In this document: positions 33,054-41,752 of the stretch, piece by piece | Position numbering within the stretch: the stretch's first letter is position 1 | Layout: every line of letters starts with the position of its first letter | DNA from: Mycolicibacterium austroafricanum | GTDB lineage: Bacteria > Actinomycetota > Actinomycetes > Mycobacteriales > Mycobacteriaceae | Reading direction: 5' to 3' | Assembly: GCF_902705885.1 (NCBI RefSeq) | Contig: NZ_CACSIP010000067.1 | Span: 124,001 to 188,000 of the forward strand | DNA length: 64,000 nucleotides | Made by a program: the position numbers and the translations under genes | Notes under the pieces: model-generated | Databases searched by the model: none | The model's input: only the letters and a program-made list of their open reading frames with translations | Told to the model about the DNA's origin: nothing

Positions 33054-33698
33054 CTATTTCGTCGATGCCGTCTGCGGATCGATCCCGCTCACGCGGGCCT
33101 GCGCGATGATCGCGCTGCCGAGCCATCGCTTCAGGAACTGCCGTAATTCGGCAGGCGAGCGGCTCGGGTCGTTGGGAGCGACGAAGAACGACAGCATGGT
33201 CCGCAGCGTGAATTCGACCAGATCACGCAGCGCCGCGTCGTCGTAGCCGTAGTGTGCCCAGTCCACGTCGAACAGGGTGATCATCCGCATGCCGAAGTCC
33301 TGCGCCAGTTTCGAGGTGACTTCACTTGGGCGGGCAGCCGGACTCGGCGCGGACAGCAGGATCGCCAGGTGCGGGATCGTGACGACGGCGTCGAGGGTGA
33401 ACATCACCCCTTCGGTCATGGCGTCTGCGGGGTCGTTGATTCCGTGCACATGTGCGGCGAGTTGATCGAGGAATCCGTCAACCGACGCGATCGCGGCGGC
33501 GCGCATCAACTCGTCGGCGGTGGAGAAGTAGCGGTACACCGTCTGCCTGATGACCCCGAGCGCCTGGGCGACATCGGCGATCGTGATGGCGGACCCGGTC
33601 CGAGCGATCAGATCGACGGCAGCGGCCACGATGCGCTGTGCGGCTTCGGCATCGGTGGCGGGCGGATCACCGCCCCAACCACGGCGTTTGCGTGCCAT
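33054..33698 (-). CDS. TetR-family transcriptional regulator
   Basis: 214 residues. The helix-turn-helix domain is RIVAAAVDLIARTGSAITIADVAQALGVIRQTVYRYFSTADELMRAA (residues 21-68), preceded by a basic tail MARKRRGWGGD. The C-terminal domain is longer than 130 residues and all helical. It is divergent from the metal-dependent hydrolase gene at 33804, with 9-bp inverted repeats between them that also contain both -10 boxes. The likely target is that hydrolase/membrane-protein pair and its own gene. The ligand is unknown. Confidence 0.92.
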   Translation of the reverse strand: MARKRRGWGGDPPATDAEAAQRIVAAAVDLIARTGSAITIADVAQALGVIRQTVYRYFSTADELMRAAAIASVDGFLDQLAAHVHGINDPADAMTEGVMFTLDAVVTIPHLAILLSAPSPAARPSEVTSKLAQDFGMRMITLFDVDWAHYGYDDAALRDLVEFTLRTMLSFFVAPNDPSRSPAELRQFLKRWLGSAIIAQARVSGIDPQTASTK

Positions 33699-33746
33699 CG
33701 TGGCCCCGACGCTAGCACAGGCGTTGACGTCGGAGCCGAAATACAG

Positions 33747-33780
33747 TAATCATACATCTAACCGCTACAGCGTATGATTA
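33747..33780. promoter_or_regulatory. 9-bp inverted repeat holding both divergent -10 boxes
   Basis: TAATCATAC (33747-33755) and GTATGATTA (33772-33780) are exact inverted copies 16 bp apart. Each arm contains TATGAT reading outward, a TANNNT -10 box for the TetR gene on the minus strand and for the gene at 33804 on the plus strand. The arms extend beyond the hexamers, so an operator is likely in addition to the promoter function. Confidence 0.55.
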
Positions 33781-33803
33781 TTGAGGATGGCCGAGGTTCG
33801 ACC

Positions 33804-34748
33804 GTGACCGACCTGATAGTCCGCAAACTGCGATTCGCCTTCGCGAGTCACCCCGTCCCCTTCGTGTGGAACGAGGCCAATCCCGCGTTCTCGTCGATGG
33901 CGAACGCGGTGTCGTTCCTGGCGATCGGGTTCGAGAAGATGATCGGCAGCATGATCCCCGAGGCGATGCCGTACATCGGAGATCCGGCCGTCGCCGAGGA
34001 GGCCGACGCGTTCGTCCGCCAAGAGGGGCAGCACGCGATGGCGCACCGTCAGCACGCCAAGGGGTTGATCAAGGCATATCCGGCGCTGAAGGAGACTCTC
34101 GACCACGTCGTCGCCGCGTTCGACGACATGACCGCCAACACGCCCCTGAAGTACCGCCTGGCGTATACGGCCGATCTCGAGGCCACCTTCACCCCGGTGT
34201 TCAAGCTGATGCTCGACCACGACGACACACTGTTCGCCCCGGGGGACGACCGGGTCGCATCACTGTTCCTGTGGCACTTCGTCGAAGAGGTCGAGCACCG
34301 CAGTTCGGCGCTGACCATCTATGACGCGATCGTCGACGACCCGTGGTACCGGATGCGGGTGGCACCGTCGATCTTCAAGCACGTCATGGGGATCATCCGG
34401 CTGGCCTCCGAGGACTTCAACAGGCATGTGCCGCTGTCGGACCGCAAGGTCGATGCGATGTCGACGTTCCGGATCCGCCGGCGCACGAAAGCCCTGCTGC
34501 AGCGACTTCCGTTCACCCAGGTGCGTGACGAAGGCCCGTTCGCCGATGCGTTCAGCCACCTCCCCCGCAGGGAGCAACTCGTCGCGCTGTCAGGAATCGT
34601 GCGCAGCCAGATCCCCGGGCACGATCCCGGGAATGAACAGCTCCCCGCACTGGCGCAGGAATGGTTCGATCGCTACGACTCCGGCTATGACGTGACCCAG
34701 TGGTACACGGCCGACCGAGACGACGAAAGAAGCGCCGCCCGTGTCTGA
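33804..34748 (+). CDS. Metal-dependent hydrolase family protein (PF10118-like)
   Basis: 314 residues. The sequence matches the predicted metal-dependent hydrolase family: VRKLRFAFASHPVPFVWNEANPAFSSMANAVSFLAIGFEKMIGSMIPEAMPYI, then VRQEGQHAMAHRQHAKGLIKAYP, then FLWHFVEEVEHRSSALTIYDAI. The E-x-Q-H and H-x-x-E-E-x-E-H sets look like a ferritin-type di-iron or metal site in a helical bundle. No reaction is established for the family. GTG 33804 is chosen because CCGAGG lies about 7 nt upstream and the ATG at 33774 would fall inside the promoter. The end overlaps the membrane protein by 8 bp. Confidence 0.85.
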   Translation: MTDLIVRKLRFAFASHPVPFVWNEANPAFSSMANAVSFLAIGFEKMIGSMIPEAMPYIGDPAVAEEADAFVRQEGQHAMAHRQHAKGLIKAYPALKETLDHVVAAFDDMTANTPLKYRLAYTADLEATFTPVFKLMLDHDDTLFAPGDDRVASLFLWHFVEEVEHRSSALTIYDAIVDDPWYRMRVAPSIFKHVMGIIRLASEDFNRHVPLSDRKVDAMSTFRIRRRTKALLQRLPFTQVRDEGPFADAFSHLPRREQLVALSGIVRSQIPGHDPGNEQLPALAQEWFDRYDSGYDVTQWYTADRDDERSAARV

Positions 34749-35895
34749 TCTGTGCACTCCGACCTTCGCCGATCTCGCCGCGCGGTTGGGATTCTCGTGT
34801 GAGTCCACCGGCGGACTCGTCGAGTTCCGCAATCCGTTCGCACTGGAGAACTGGACGCTGCCGGTTCTCGAACTCACCGTGATCGTCGGTGCCCTCATGG
34901 CCCTGGGGTACGCAGTCGTTCGGCTGCGGCGCCACAACGACCCGACCAACATCGTGGTGTGGTTCGGCGCCATCGCCTATCTGCTCATCATCGAGCCGCC
35001 CCTGTACTTTCCGACGGCATTCGGGATCGCCGAGCACGTCGACACGATGTTCGCCCACAACGTGTTCACGGTCGAGTTCCTCTGGGGACGGTTGCCGCTC
35101 TACATCGTGGCGATTTATCCGATGATGGCGACGGTGGCCTTCGAGATAGTGCGCAGCCTCGGGGTGTTCCGCCGCTACGGAACCGTCATCGGCGCGGTCT
35201 GTGTCGGCTTCGTGCACCATGCGTTCTACGAGATCTTCGACCATTTGGGCCCGCAGTTGCGCTGGTGGGAATGGACACTGGACCATCCGATGAACCAGCC
35301 GTTCTTCGATTCGGTGCCGTTGCCCAGCGTCGTGGTGTTCGCCGCCCTGTGGCCGATGTCGCTGGCGTTGTGTGTGCAGTTCTTCATAGGCCGACACGTG
35401 GACGCGGGCCGGACCTTCTCCGGCGGCCAGATCCTCGGACGCACCATCGCCGTCGGTGTGCTCGCGTCCATCGGCACCGCCGTGCTTCCGCTGCCCGCCA
35501 CGCTCGCCGGCGGACTGTCGGGCAGCACCACGGTCGCCGGGTTCGTCTACGCAGCAGAACTGGTTGCCATCGTCGTCGTCGCGGTTCCGGTGCTGTGGAA
35601 CCAGTGGCGCCGCCAGCGCAGCGGAAAGCCCACCACACCAGCACATTCCAATCCGCTGATGTTCGGCTACGCCGTTGTCTACCTGGTCGTCATGGCGGTC
35701 CTGTGGGCCACCGGGCTGCCCGCATACTTCGCCGCCATGGCCGGCGTCACGGCGGCCGGTGACCCGATCGGCAGCCTCTGGTACGCGGTGGCGTGTTTTG
35801 TCATCGCCGGATTGTGCATCGCTGCGGTTCTCACCACGTCGCCGAAGAACTCCGAGTCGATACCCGAGCAGGCACCGGACCCGGTCAGTAGCTGA
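34741..35895 (+). CDS. Multi-pass membrane protein of unknown function
   Basis: 384 residues from GTG 34741, overlapping the previous gene by 8 bp and therefore translationally coupled to it. About nine membrane segments are visible, beginning VLELTVIVGALMALGYAVV near residue 45. IVVWFGAIAYLLIIEPPLYF, YIVAIYPMMATVAFEIV and VIGAVCVGFVHHAFYEIF follow, with five more in the C-terminal half. His and Glu/Asp residues within or near helices (GFVHHAFYEIFDHLG, LWPMSLALC) could bind metal or haem. I do not recognise a named transporter or enzyme family. The link to the PF10118 protein suggests a membrane-bound two-component enzyme; this is inference. Confidence 0.72.
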   Translation: MSDLCTPTFADLAARLGFSCESTGGLVEFRNPFALENWTLPVLELTVIVGALMALGYAVVRLRRHNDPTNIVVWFGAIAYLLIIEPPLYFPTAFGIAEHVDTMFAHNVFTVEFLWGRLPLYIVAIYPMMATVAFEIVRSLGVFRRYGTVIGAVCVGFVHHAFYEIFDHLGPQLRWWEWTLDHPMNQPFFDSVPLPSVVVFAALWPMSLALCVQFFIGRHVDAGRTFSGGQILGRTIAVGVLASIGTAVLPLPATLAGGLSGSTTVAGFVYAAELVAIVVVAVPVLWNQWRRQRSGKPTTPAHSNPLMFGYAVVYLVVMAVLWATGLPAYFAAMAGVTAAGDPIGSLWYAVACFVIAGLCIAAVLTTSPKNSESIPEQAPDPVSS

Positions 35896-35901
35896 GCCCG
35901 C

Positions 35902-36294
35902 TCACGCCTCCGGTGGCTTGACCGCCAGAACAGGCTTCGGGCACTCCAGGATCAGCTTCTGCGCGACGCTGCCGAGCAACAGCTTGCCGACGGGGCTGCG
36001 GTGCCGGATGCCGACGACCAGAAGTTGCGCCTCCTCACGACCCATGGCGGCGAGCAACTCGTCGGCGGCGTCGACGCCGACTGGCTGGACGAGTTCGAAC
36101 TCCACGCCGCACTGCGCCAGCCGTGCCTCGACGTCGTGCACTTCGGGCGCCCCGGCGAACCGGGAGTCGACATAGGACTCCCCGGAGGTCGCGTTGATGA
36201 CCAACACGCTGGTGTCGCGCAACTTCGCCTCGGCGATGCCGTACTCCAGCGCGGCATGGCCGAAGCTGTCCGCCGTGTACCCGATGACTATCAC
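35902..36294 (-). CDS. Universal stress protein (UspA family)
   Basis: 130 residues, a single Usp domain. IVIGYTADSFGHAALEYGIAEAKLRDTSVLVINA is the first strand-helix unit. QLLVVGIRHRSPVGKLLLGSVAQKLI carries the G-x2-R/G...G-S/T nucleotide-binding loop, and the end CPKPVLAVKPPEA is standard. ATP-binding Usp proteins respond to metabolic state. The ATG overlaps the TctA stop by 4 bp (ATGA), so it is the fourth gene of the tct operon and not a stand-alone stress gene. A regulatory role in transporter activity is possible but unproven. Confidence 0.93.
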   Translation of the reverse strand: MIVIGYTADSFGHAALEYGIAEAKLRDTSVLVINATSGESYVDSRFAGAPEVHDVEARLAQCGVEFELVQPVGVDAADELLAAMGREEAQLLVVGIRHRSPVGKLLLGSVAQKLILECPKPVLAVKPPEA

Positions 36295-37832
36295 AGCCGG
36301 CCTGCCTTCTGCTTCTGGTCTCTGTCGTCCTCGACGATCAACAGGCTTTCCTCACTGCGGTTCATCAGCTTCAGAATCAACGGCGCCAACAGCAGCAGCG
36401 CCATGATCAAGTAGGTGCCGATCGCGACCGGCTCCTTGAACAGCGACACCCAGTCGCCGCCGCCGAGCTGCAGGCTCTGCCGTAGCTGCCGTTCGATGCG
36501 CGGCCCCAGGATGACGCCGATGATCAACGGCAACACCGGAAGTCCGAAGCGACGCATCATCAGGCCCATCAGCCCGAACACCAGCAGCAGGACCAGATCC
36601 AGTGGTTGCAGGTTCACCGCGAACGCGCCGAGAGCGGCGAAGAACAGGATGCCCGCGTACAGGTACGGTCGCGGTGTGCGCAGCAGCTTGGCCCACACCG
36701 GCGCCAGCGGCAGGTTCAGCACCAGCAGCAGGAAGTTGCCGATGAACAGGCTCGCGATCAATGTCCAGATCAGCAGCGGTTCGCTGTCGAACAGCGTCGG
36801 GCCGGGCTGGATCCCGTAGGACACGAACGCTGTCAGGATCACCGCCGCGGTCGCGTTGGTCGGCAATCCCAGTGACAGCATCGGCACCAGAGTTCCTGCG
36901 GCAGAAGCATTGTTAGCGGCTTCGGGGCCTGCGACGCCCTCGATGGCTCCGTGGCCGAACTCCTCGGGGTGCTTGGTGAGCTTCTTCTCCGTGATGTAGC
37001 TCAGGAACGTCGGCAACTCCGCACCACCGGCGGGCAGCGCGCCGAACGGGAACCCGTAGGCGGTGCCGCGCAGCCAAGGCTTCCAGGAGCGCTTCCAGTC
37101 CTCCTTGCCCATCCAGGGCCGGCCGACCGGGATGACCTGTGCCGGGCGCCGCCGCAGATGCGCGGCCACCCACAGCGCCTCGCCGAGCGCGAAGACGGCC
37201 ACCGCGATCACCACGATGTCGATGCCGTCACTGAGCAGCGGGACACCGAAGGTGGCGCGCGGCTGCCCGGTCAGCGAGTCGATGCCGACGACACCGATCG
37301 CCAGGCCGAGGAGCAGCGAGATCACCCCGCGCATCTTCGACGACCCCAGAACCGCCGTGACGGCGACCAGCGCAAAGAGCATGATCGCCAGGTAGGACGG
37401 CGCGCCGAGGGTGACGGCGAATCGGGAGATCGCGGGTGCGAACGCTGCGAGCATCGTGGTGCCGATGGCGCCGGCGACGAACGACCCGATGGCGGCGGTG
37501 GCCAACGCCTGGGCCGCTCGACCGGCCTTTGCCATCTTGTTGCCCTCGAGGGCGGTGATCACCGACGATGACTCCCCCGGTGTGTTGAGCAGAATCGACG
37601 TCGTCGACCCGCCGTACATGCCGCCGTAGAAGATGCCCGCGAACATGATGAAAGCCGCGCTCGGGCTGACGTTGTAGGTGATCGGCAGCAGCAGCGCCAC
37701 CGTCATGGCCGGGCCGATGCCGGGCAGCACACCGACCGCGGTGCCGAGCAGCACGCCGATCACGGCGTACATCAGGTTCGTCGGGGTGGCGGCCTCGGCG
37801 AACCCCTGCAGGAGCCAGTCGAAATTCTCCAT
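36291..37832 (-). CDS. tctA: Tripartite tricarboxylate transporter, large permease TctA
   Basis: 513 residues with about 12 membrane helices. GTAVGVLPGIGPAMTVALLLPITY, FAGIFYGGMYGGSTTSILLNTPGESSSVITALEGN and GALPAGGAELPTFLSYITEKKLTKHPEEFGHGAIEGVAGPEAANNASA are the TctA signatures. The glycine-rich loops are thought to line the substrate path. ATG 37832 abuts the TctB stop with no gap. The system imports citrate or related carboxylates with ions, using a periplasmic TctC; the specific substrate is not readable here. In Corynebacterium glutamicum a similar tctCBA set is controlled by a CitAB two-component system, the arrangement seen here. Confidence 0.95.
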   Translation of the reverse strand: MENFDWLLQGFAEAATPTNLMYAVIGVLLGTAVGVLPGIGPAMTVALLLPITYNVSPSAAFIMFAGIFYGGMYGGSTTSILLNTPGESSSVITALEGNKMAKAGRAAQALATAAIGSFVAGAIGTTMLAAFAPAISRFAVTLGAPSYLAIMLFALVAVTAVLGSSKMRGVISLLLGLAIGVVGIDSLTGQPRATFGVPLLSDGIDIVVIAVAVFALGEALWVAAHLRRRPAQVIPVGRPWMGKEDWKRSWKPWLRGTAYGFPFGALPAGGAELPTFLSYITEKKLTKHPEEFGHGAIEGVAGPEAANNASAAGTLVPMLSLGLPTNATAAVILTAFVSYGIQPGPTLFDSEPLLIWTLIASLFIGNFLLLVLNLPLAPVWAKLLRTPRPYLYAGILFFAALGAFAVNLQPLDLVLLLVFGLMGLMMRRFGLPVLPLIIGVILGPRIERQLRQSLQLGGGDWVSLFKEPVAIGTYLIMALLLLAPLILKLMNRSEESLLIVEDDRDQKQKAGRL

Positions 37833-38360
37833 CTACAGAATCCCATCCAAGATGCCTGCGGGCAGCGGGATTCCGAGCCCGGAGTAGAACGCGTAGAAGC
37901 TCGCGAGGGCCAGCACCGCACCGATCGCGATGTTGCGCAGGTAATGCTTGCTGCCCAACACCGTCGCGCATCCGGCGAAGAACAGTGCGCTGGTGATCGC
38001 CCAGCCCAACGGGACGACCAGGACGATGAGGCCGACGAACAGACCGACCAGCAGTCCGACCGTGCGCCAGTCGCTCGGCATGTCCGGATCGATGTCCTCG
38101 CCCGCGTCGGCCTCGCCCTTGTAGCCCCGCGGTATCGCGACCGCCAGCACGACGGCCATCACCAACAATCCCACCCCGATGGTGATCGGAAAAAACCGTG
38201 GCCCAACGGGATCCACCTCGGCGTAGCCGCCGGGCATCGACATGGCGTCGTAGACGAGGAACACGCCCGCGGCGACCATCACCGCGCACACGATGTACTG
38301 CGCATAATCGGGCCGCTCGCGGGTGGCGACCGTGGCCGCGTCGTCCATGTCGGTGCTCAT
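37833..38360 (-). CDS. tctB: Tripartite tricarboxylate transporter, small permease TctB
   Basis: 175 residues with four predicted membrane helices (YIVCAVMVAAGVFLVYDAM, FFPITIGVGLLVMAVVLAVAI, TVGLLVGLFVGLIVLVVPLGWAITSALFFAGC, YLRNIAIGAVLALASFYAFY). The motif DPVGPRFFPITIG is the usual TctB signature (GPxxFP). It overlaps the TctC stop by 4 bp and abuts TctA, the standard C-B-A order. Confidence 0.92.
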   Translation of the reverse strand: MSTDMDDAATVATRERPDYAQYIVCAVMVAAGVFLVYDAMSMPGGYAEVDPVGPRFFPITIGVGLLVMAVVLAVAIPRGYKGEADAGEDIDPDMPSDWRTVGLLVGLFVGLIVLVVPLGWAITSALFFAGCATVLGSKHYLRNIAIGAVLALASFYAFYSGLGIPLPAGILDGIL

Positions 38361-39358
38361 ACCAGCCCCAGATCCGTCAGGGTCGTCTCGACACGTTCGT
38401 CCTGCTCGGTGAGGAAGTCCTCGAACGCCTGTCCGGTCATGAAGGCATCACTCCATCCGTTCTTCACCAACGCCTCTTTCCAGGCCTCTGTGGCGTGCAA
38501 TTCTTCGAGAATGTCGACCATCGCCCGGCGGTCTTCGTCCGAGATGCCTGGCGGCGCAAGGATTCCCCGCCAGTTGGTGAAGGTGAGATCGATGCCGGCC
38601 TCGGTCAGGGTCGGTGCGTCGACGCCCTCCACCCGCTCCTCGCCGGACACGGCGAGGACCCGCACCTGTCCCGACTCGATCTGGTCGACGTATTCACCCA
38701 GGCCCGAGGTGCCCGCGGCGATCTTGTTGCCGAGCAGTGCGGTCAGCAGGTCACCGCCGCCGTCGTAGGAGACGAAGTTGACCTTGGTGGGGTCGACGCC
38801 GACGGCCCTGGCCGTCTCCATCGGGAACAGATGATCGGGGCCACCGGGACTCGACCCTCCGCCGATCGTGACATTGGCCGGGTCGGCTTTCCACGCCGTG
38901 ACGAAGTCGTCCACGGTCTGGAACGGCGAATCGGCCGGGACCAGGATCCCCTCCTGCTCCTCGACGATCTTCGCCAGCGCGGTGGCATCCGAGGCGCGAG
39001 CTTTCGATCCGTTGGTGTAGGTGGCACCGACGACGCCGAGGCCCATCATCATCATCAAGTTGCCGTTGCCGCGCTCGTTCATCAATCGGGCCATGGCGAC
39101 CGTGCCGCCGGCCCCGATGACGTTGAACACCTCGACTCGCCCGGTGATCTCTTCGTCTTCCATGATCTTGACCGCGGTTCGCGCGGTGAGGTCGTAGCCG
39201 CCGCCCGGACTGTTGGGCACCATCATGCGCAACCTGTGCAAGCCGGTCTCGTCGCCGCGGGTCACCCCGCAGGCCGAGAGCAGCAGCGAAGCGATCACGG
39301 CGATGATCGCGCCGACGGTCACGCCGGACACCCGCCCGCCGCCGCTCGATCTGAACAT
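38357..39358 (-). CDS. tctC: Tripartite tricarboxylate transporter, substrate-binding lipoprotein TctC
   Basis: 333 residues from ATG 39358; GTG 39373 is an alternative, and GGGGAC lies in front of the ATG. The N-terminus has a hydrophobic stretch ending in the lipobox LLLSAC with Cys30, so the protein is a surface lipoprotein. The Bug/TctC domain follows: MMVPNSPGGGYDLTARTAVKIMED, VFNVIGAGGTVAMARLMNER, VTIGGGSSPGGPDHLFPMETARAVG and VNFVSYDGGGDLLTALLGNKIAAG. These contain the two glycine-rich loops that hold carboxylates. It is divergent, across 50 bp, from the histidine kinase. Confidence 0.94.
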   Translation of the reverse strand: MFRSSGGGRVSGVTVGAIIAVIASLLLSACGVTRGDETGLHRLRMMVPNSPGGGYDLTARTAVKIMEDEEITGRVEVFNVIGAGGTVAMARLMNERGNGNLMMMMGLGVVGATYTNGSKARASDATALAKIVEEQEGILVPADSPFQTVDDFVTAWKADPANVTIGGGSSPGGPDHLFPMETARAVGVDPTKVNFVSYDGGGDLLTALLGNKIAAGTSGLGEYVDQIESGQVRVLAVSGEERVEGVDAPTLTEAGIDLTFTNWRGILAPPGISDEDRRAMVDILEELHATEAWKEALVKNGWSDAFMTGQAFEDFLTEQDERVETTLTDLGLV

Positions 39359-39408
39359 GTCGTCCCCAATCACTTGGATGTGATGCTCAGCAATACTGAA
39401 CCCCGACC

Positions 39409-41079
39409 GTGACTCAGGTCACTGATGTGGACGCAAAGGAAGTATTGAACATTAAGAACATCTCGTCGGCGGCGGCCGGTCTGCTGCGGGGACGCAGCCT
39501 GGCCGGGCAGTTCCTGGGGTTTCAGCTGGTGGTGGTGGCGGTGGTTCTGGTCGCGGTGGCTGCCGTCTCTGTGGCTCAGTCCACCCGGGAGTTCCGCGAG
39601 GTCAGAGGGCAGCGGATGATCGCCGTCGCGGAGAACATGGCGTCGACGCCGATCGTGCGGGATCGCAGTGAGCAGGCTCCGGCCGATCCGTTCGCGGCGC
39701 GGACCCTGGCTCCGGAGGTAGACCGGGCGGTGGCACTGTCGGGGGCCACGCTCGCCGAGATCCTCGGACCCGACGGAACGGTGCGCGCGTCCTCGGAACC
39801 GGCACGCGTCGGCGCGCGGATGGATCTGGGACCGAGCCGCGCCGACGAGGGCAGAGCCTGGTTCGGCGACGCCGATATCGACGGCACCCACAGCCTCGTC
39901 GGTCAGGTGCCGATCCTGTCCGGTGACGGCGACGTCCTGGCCGTGGCCTCGGTCAGTGAGGCCTACCCCTCGGTATGGGACCTGCTCAGCGGCGCCGGCG
40001 AACGCCTGCTGATCTACCTGGGATTGGGCGCGGCCCTCGGCATGATCGCATCGTGGCTGCTGTCCCGGCGGATCAAGAAACACACCCGCGGTTTGGAGGT
40101 CGCCGAGATCGCGAACCTGGCCGACCACCGGGAGGCCTTGCTGCACAGCATTCGTGAAGGTGTGATCGCAGTGAACAACGACGGTGAGATCACAGTCCTC
40201 AACGACAGCGCCCAGGAGCTGCTCGCCGTCACCGACGCGGCGGTGGGGCGCCGGGTGGACAGCGTCGGCCTCGACCCCGCAGTGGTGTCGTTCCTGCTGT
40301 CCGACGAGGAGGGCCGTGACGTCGTGATCGCCACCCGGACAAAGCTGTTGGCGTTGAGCCGCCGGGCCGCCACCAGCCAGGGGCAGCGGATCGGCACGGT
40401 GACCACGATGCGTGACAGCACCGAGCTCGCAGCTCTACAGGGACAGCTGTCCTCGCACAAGAGCGTGACCGACACGTTGCGCGCGCAGACCCATGAGTTC
40501 GCCAACCAACTGCACACGATTTCGGGGTTGGTGCAGCTCGGTGAGTACGATTCTGTCCGTGATCTGGTGGGCACCTTGACACGCCGGCGCGCAGAGATCA
40601 GTGATGCGGTCACCCGCCGGATCTCCGATCCTGCGGTGGCGGCCCTGCTGATCGCCAAGACCTCGCTCGCGGCCGAGAGCGGGGTGACACTGGAGTTGGA
40701 TCACGAATCTCACCTGGCGCCCCTGGACCCGGCCCTGGCCACGGACGTGATCACCCTGCTGGGCAACCTCATCGACAACGCGGTGGAGGTCTCGGTCGGA
40801 TCCGTGGACGCCAACGTCACCGTGACGATCGAGGATCGGGACGGGCTGGCGATCTCGGTGCGCGATTCGGGACCCGGCGTCCCCGAAGAGTTGCGGGAGG
40901 CCATCTTCGCCCGTGGCGTCACCTCGAAGCCGGAGGTGCCCGGCGGCCGGGGCATCGGCCTGGCGCTGGTGCGCCTGGTCACCGCGCAGCACGGCGGCAG
41001 TGTCGAGGTCCAGGATGCGCCCGACGGCGGTGCACAGTTCCTGGTGCGGCTGACCCCGTCGGTGGACAGCCATGCGTGA
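39409..41079 (+). CDS. CitA/DcuS-type sensor histidine kinase
   Basis: 556 residues. Membrane helices at about 34-56 and 192-214 enclose a periplasmic sensor (PASp) domain. A cytoplasmic PAS domain (AEIANLADHREALLHSIREGVIAVNNDGEITVLNDSAQELL) spans about 225-330. The kinase H-box THEFANQLHTISGLVQLGEY has its His near residue 363. LLGNLIDNAVEVS (N-box), DSGPGVP and GGRGIGLALV (G-boxes) complete the ATPase. In this family the periplasmic domain binds citrate or C4-dicarboxylates. GTG 39409 is taken as start; TTG 39445, after AAGGAAG, is a possible shorter one. It likely controls the divergent tct operon. Confidence 0.94.
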   Translation: MTQVTDVDAKEVLNIKNISSAAAGLLRGRSLAGQFLGFQLVVVAVVLVAVAAVSVAQSTREFREVRGQRMIAVAENMASTPIVRDRSEQAPADPFAARTLAPEVDRAVALSGATLAEILGPDGTVRASSEPARVGARMDLGPSRADEGRAWFGDADIDGTHSLVGQVPILSGDGDVLAVASVSEAYPSVWDLLSGAGERLLIYLGLGAALGMIASWLLSRRIKKHTRGLEVAEIANLADHREALLHSIREGVIAVNNDGEITVLNDSAQELLAVTDAAVGRRVDSVGLDPAVVSFLLSDEEGRDVVIATRTKLLALSRRAATSQGQRIGTVTTMRDSTELAALQGQLSSHKSVTDTLRAQTHEFANQLHTISGLVQLGEYDSVRDLVGTLTRRRAEISDAVTRRISDPAVAALLIAKTSLAAESGVTLELDHESHLAPLDPALATDVITLLGNLIDNAVEVSVGSVDANVTVTIEDRDGLAISVRDSGPGVPEELREAIFARGVTSKPEVPGGRGIGLALVRLVTAQHGGSVEVQDAPDGGAQFLVRLTPSVDSHA

Positions 41080-41731
41080 CGTGCTGGTCGTGGACGACGA
41101 CTTCATGGTCGCGGAGATCCACCGCCGCTTCGTCGATCAGGTCGACGGATTCCGCGCCGTCGGAGTGGCCCGTACCGGCGCGGAGGCCCTCACTGCGGCG
41201 CGGGAACTACGGCCTGCACTGATCCTGCTCGATGTCTATCTGCCGGACATGACCGGCCTGGACGTGTTGCAGCGGTTACGTTCCACCGGCGACCGCGTGG
41301 GCGTCATCATGATCACCGCAGCCCGCGAACTCGACACCGTCAGCGGGGCACTGGACGGCGGCGCGGCCGACTATCTGATCAAACCGTTCGAGTTCACCCA
41401 GTTGCAGGCCAAGCTGGCGGCTTTCGCCACCCGCGCGGATGCCCTGGAGACCGCGGGCGGCGCCGACCAGTCGTTGATCGACTCACTTTTTGGCGGCCCG
41501 TCGGTGACCAAGACCCTTCCCAAGGGACTCGGTGCGGAGACCGGTGAGCTGGTGATCTCCGCCGTCCGCAACGCCGGTGAGGTATCGGCCGCGGAATGTG
41601 CTGAGCTGGTGGGCATCTCGCGGGTGAGCGCGAGACGCTATCTCGAACACTTCCTCAGCACCGGCGCGGTGGAACTCCGTCTGCAGTACGGTGTCGGCCG
41701 GCCGGAGCGTCGCTACCGCCCCGGCCGCTGA
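41072..41731 (+). CDS. CitB/DcuR-type response regulator
   Basis: 219 residues. The receiver domain (1-120) has the acidic pair in VLVVDDDF, the phospho-acceptor Asp near residue 54 in LLDVYLPDMTG, the switch Thr in MITAA and Lys in IKPFEF. The C-terminal domain carries a helix-turn-helix, VSAAECAELVGISRVSARRYLEHF, followed by a winged segment LQYGVGRPERRYR. This is the organisation of CitB/DcuR/DctR regulators. The start overlaps the kinase by 8 bp. The expected target is the tctC promoter 50 bp upstream of the kinase gene. Confidence 0.95.
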   Translation: MRDVLVVDDDFMVAEIHRRFVDQVDGFRAVGVARTGAEALTAARELRPALILLDVYLPDMTGLDVLQRLRSTGDRVGVIMITAARELDTVSGALDGGAADYLIKPFEFTQLQAKLAAFATRADALETAGGADQSLIDSLFGGPSVTKTLPKGLGAETGELVISAVRNAGEVSAAECAELVGISRVSARRYLEHFLSTGAVELRLQYGVGRPERRYRPGR

Positions 41732-41752
41732 ACCGAACGACGGCCGGCGCAG

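Noticed and set aside
31048..33126. 692-codon open frame on the minus strand over the aldehyde and alcohol dehydrogenase genes
   Set aside because: It is antisense to two clearly conserved enzymes, its sequence is His/Arg/Gly-rich without domains, and such long shadows are common in high-GC DNA.
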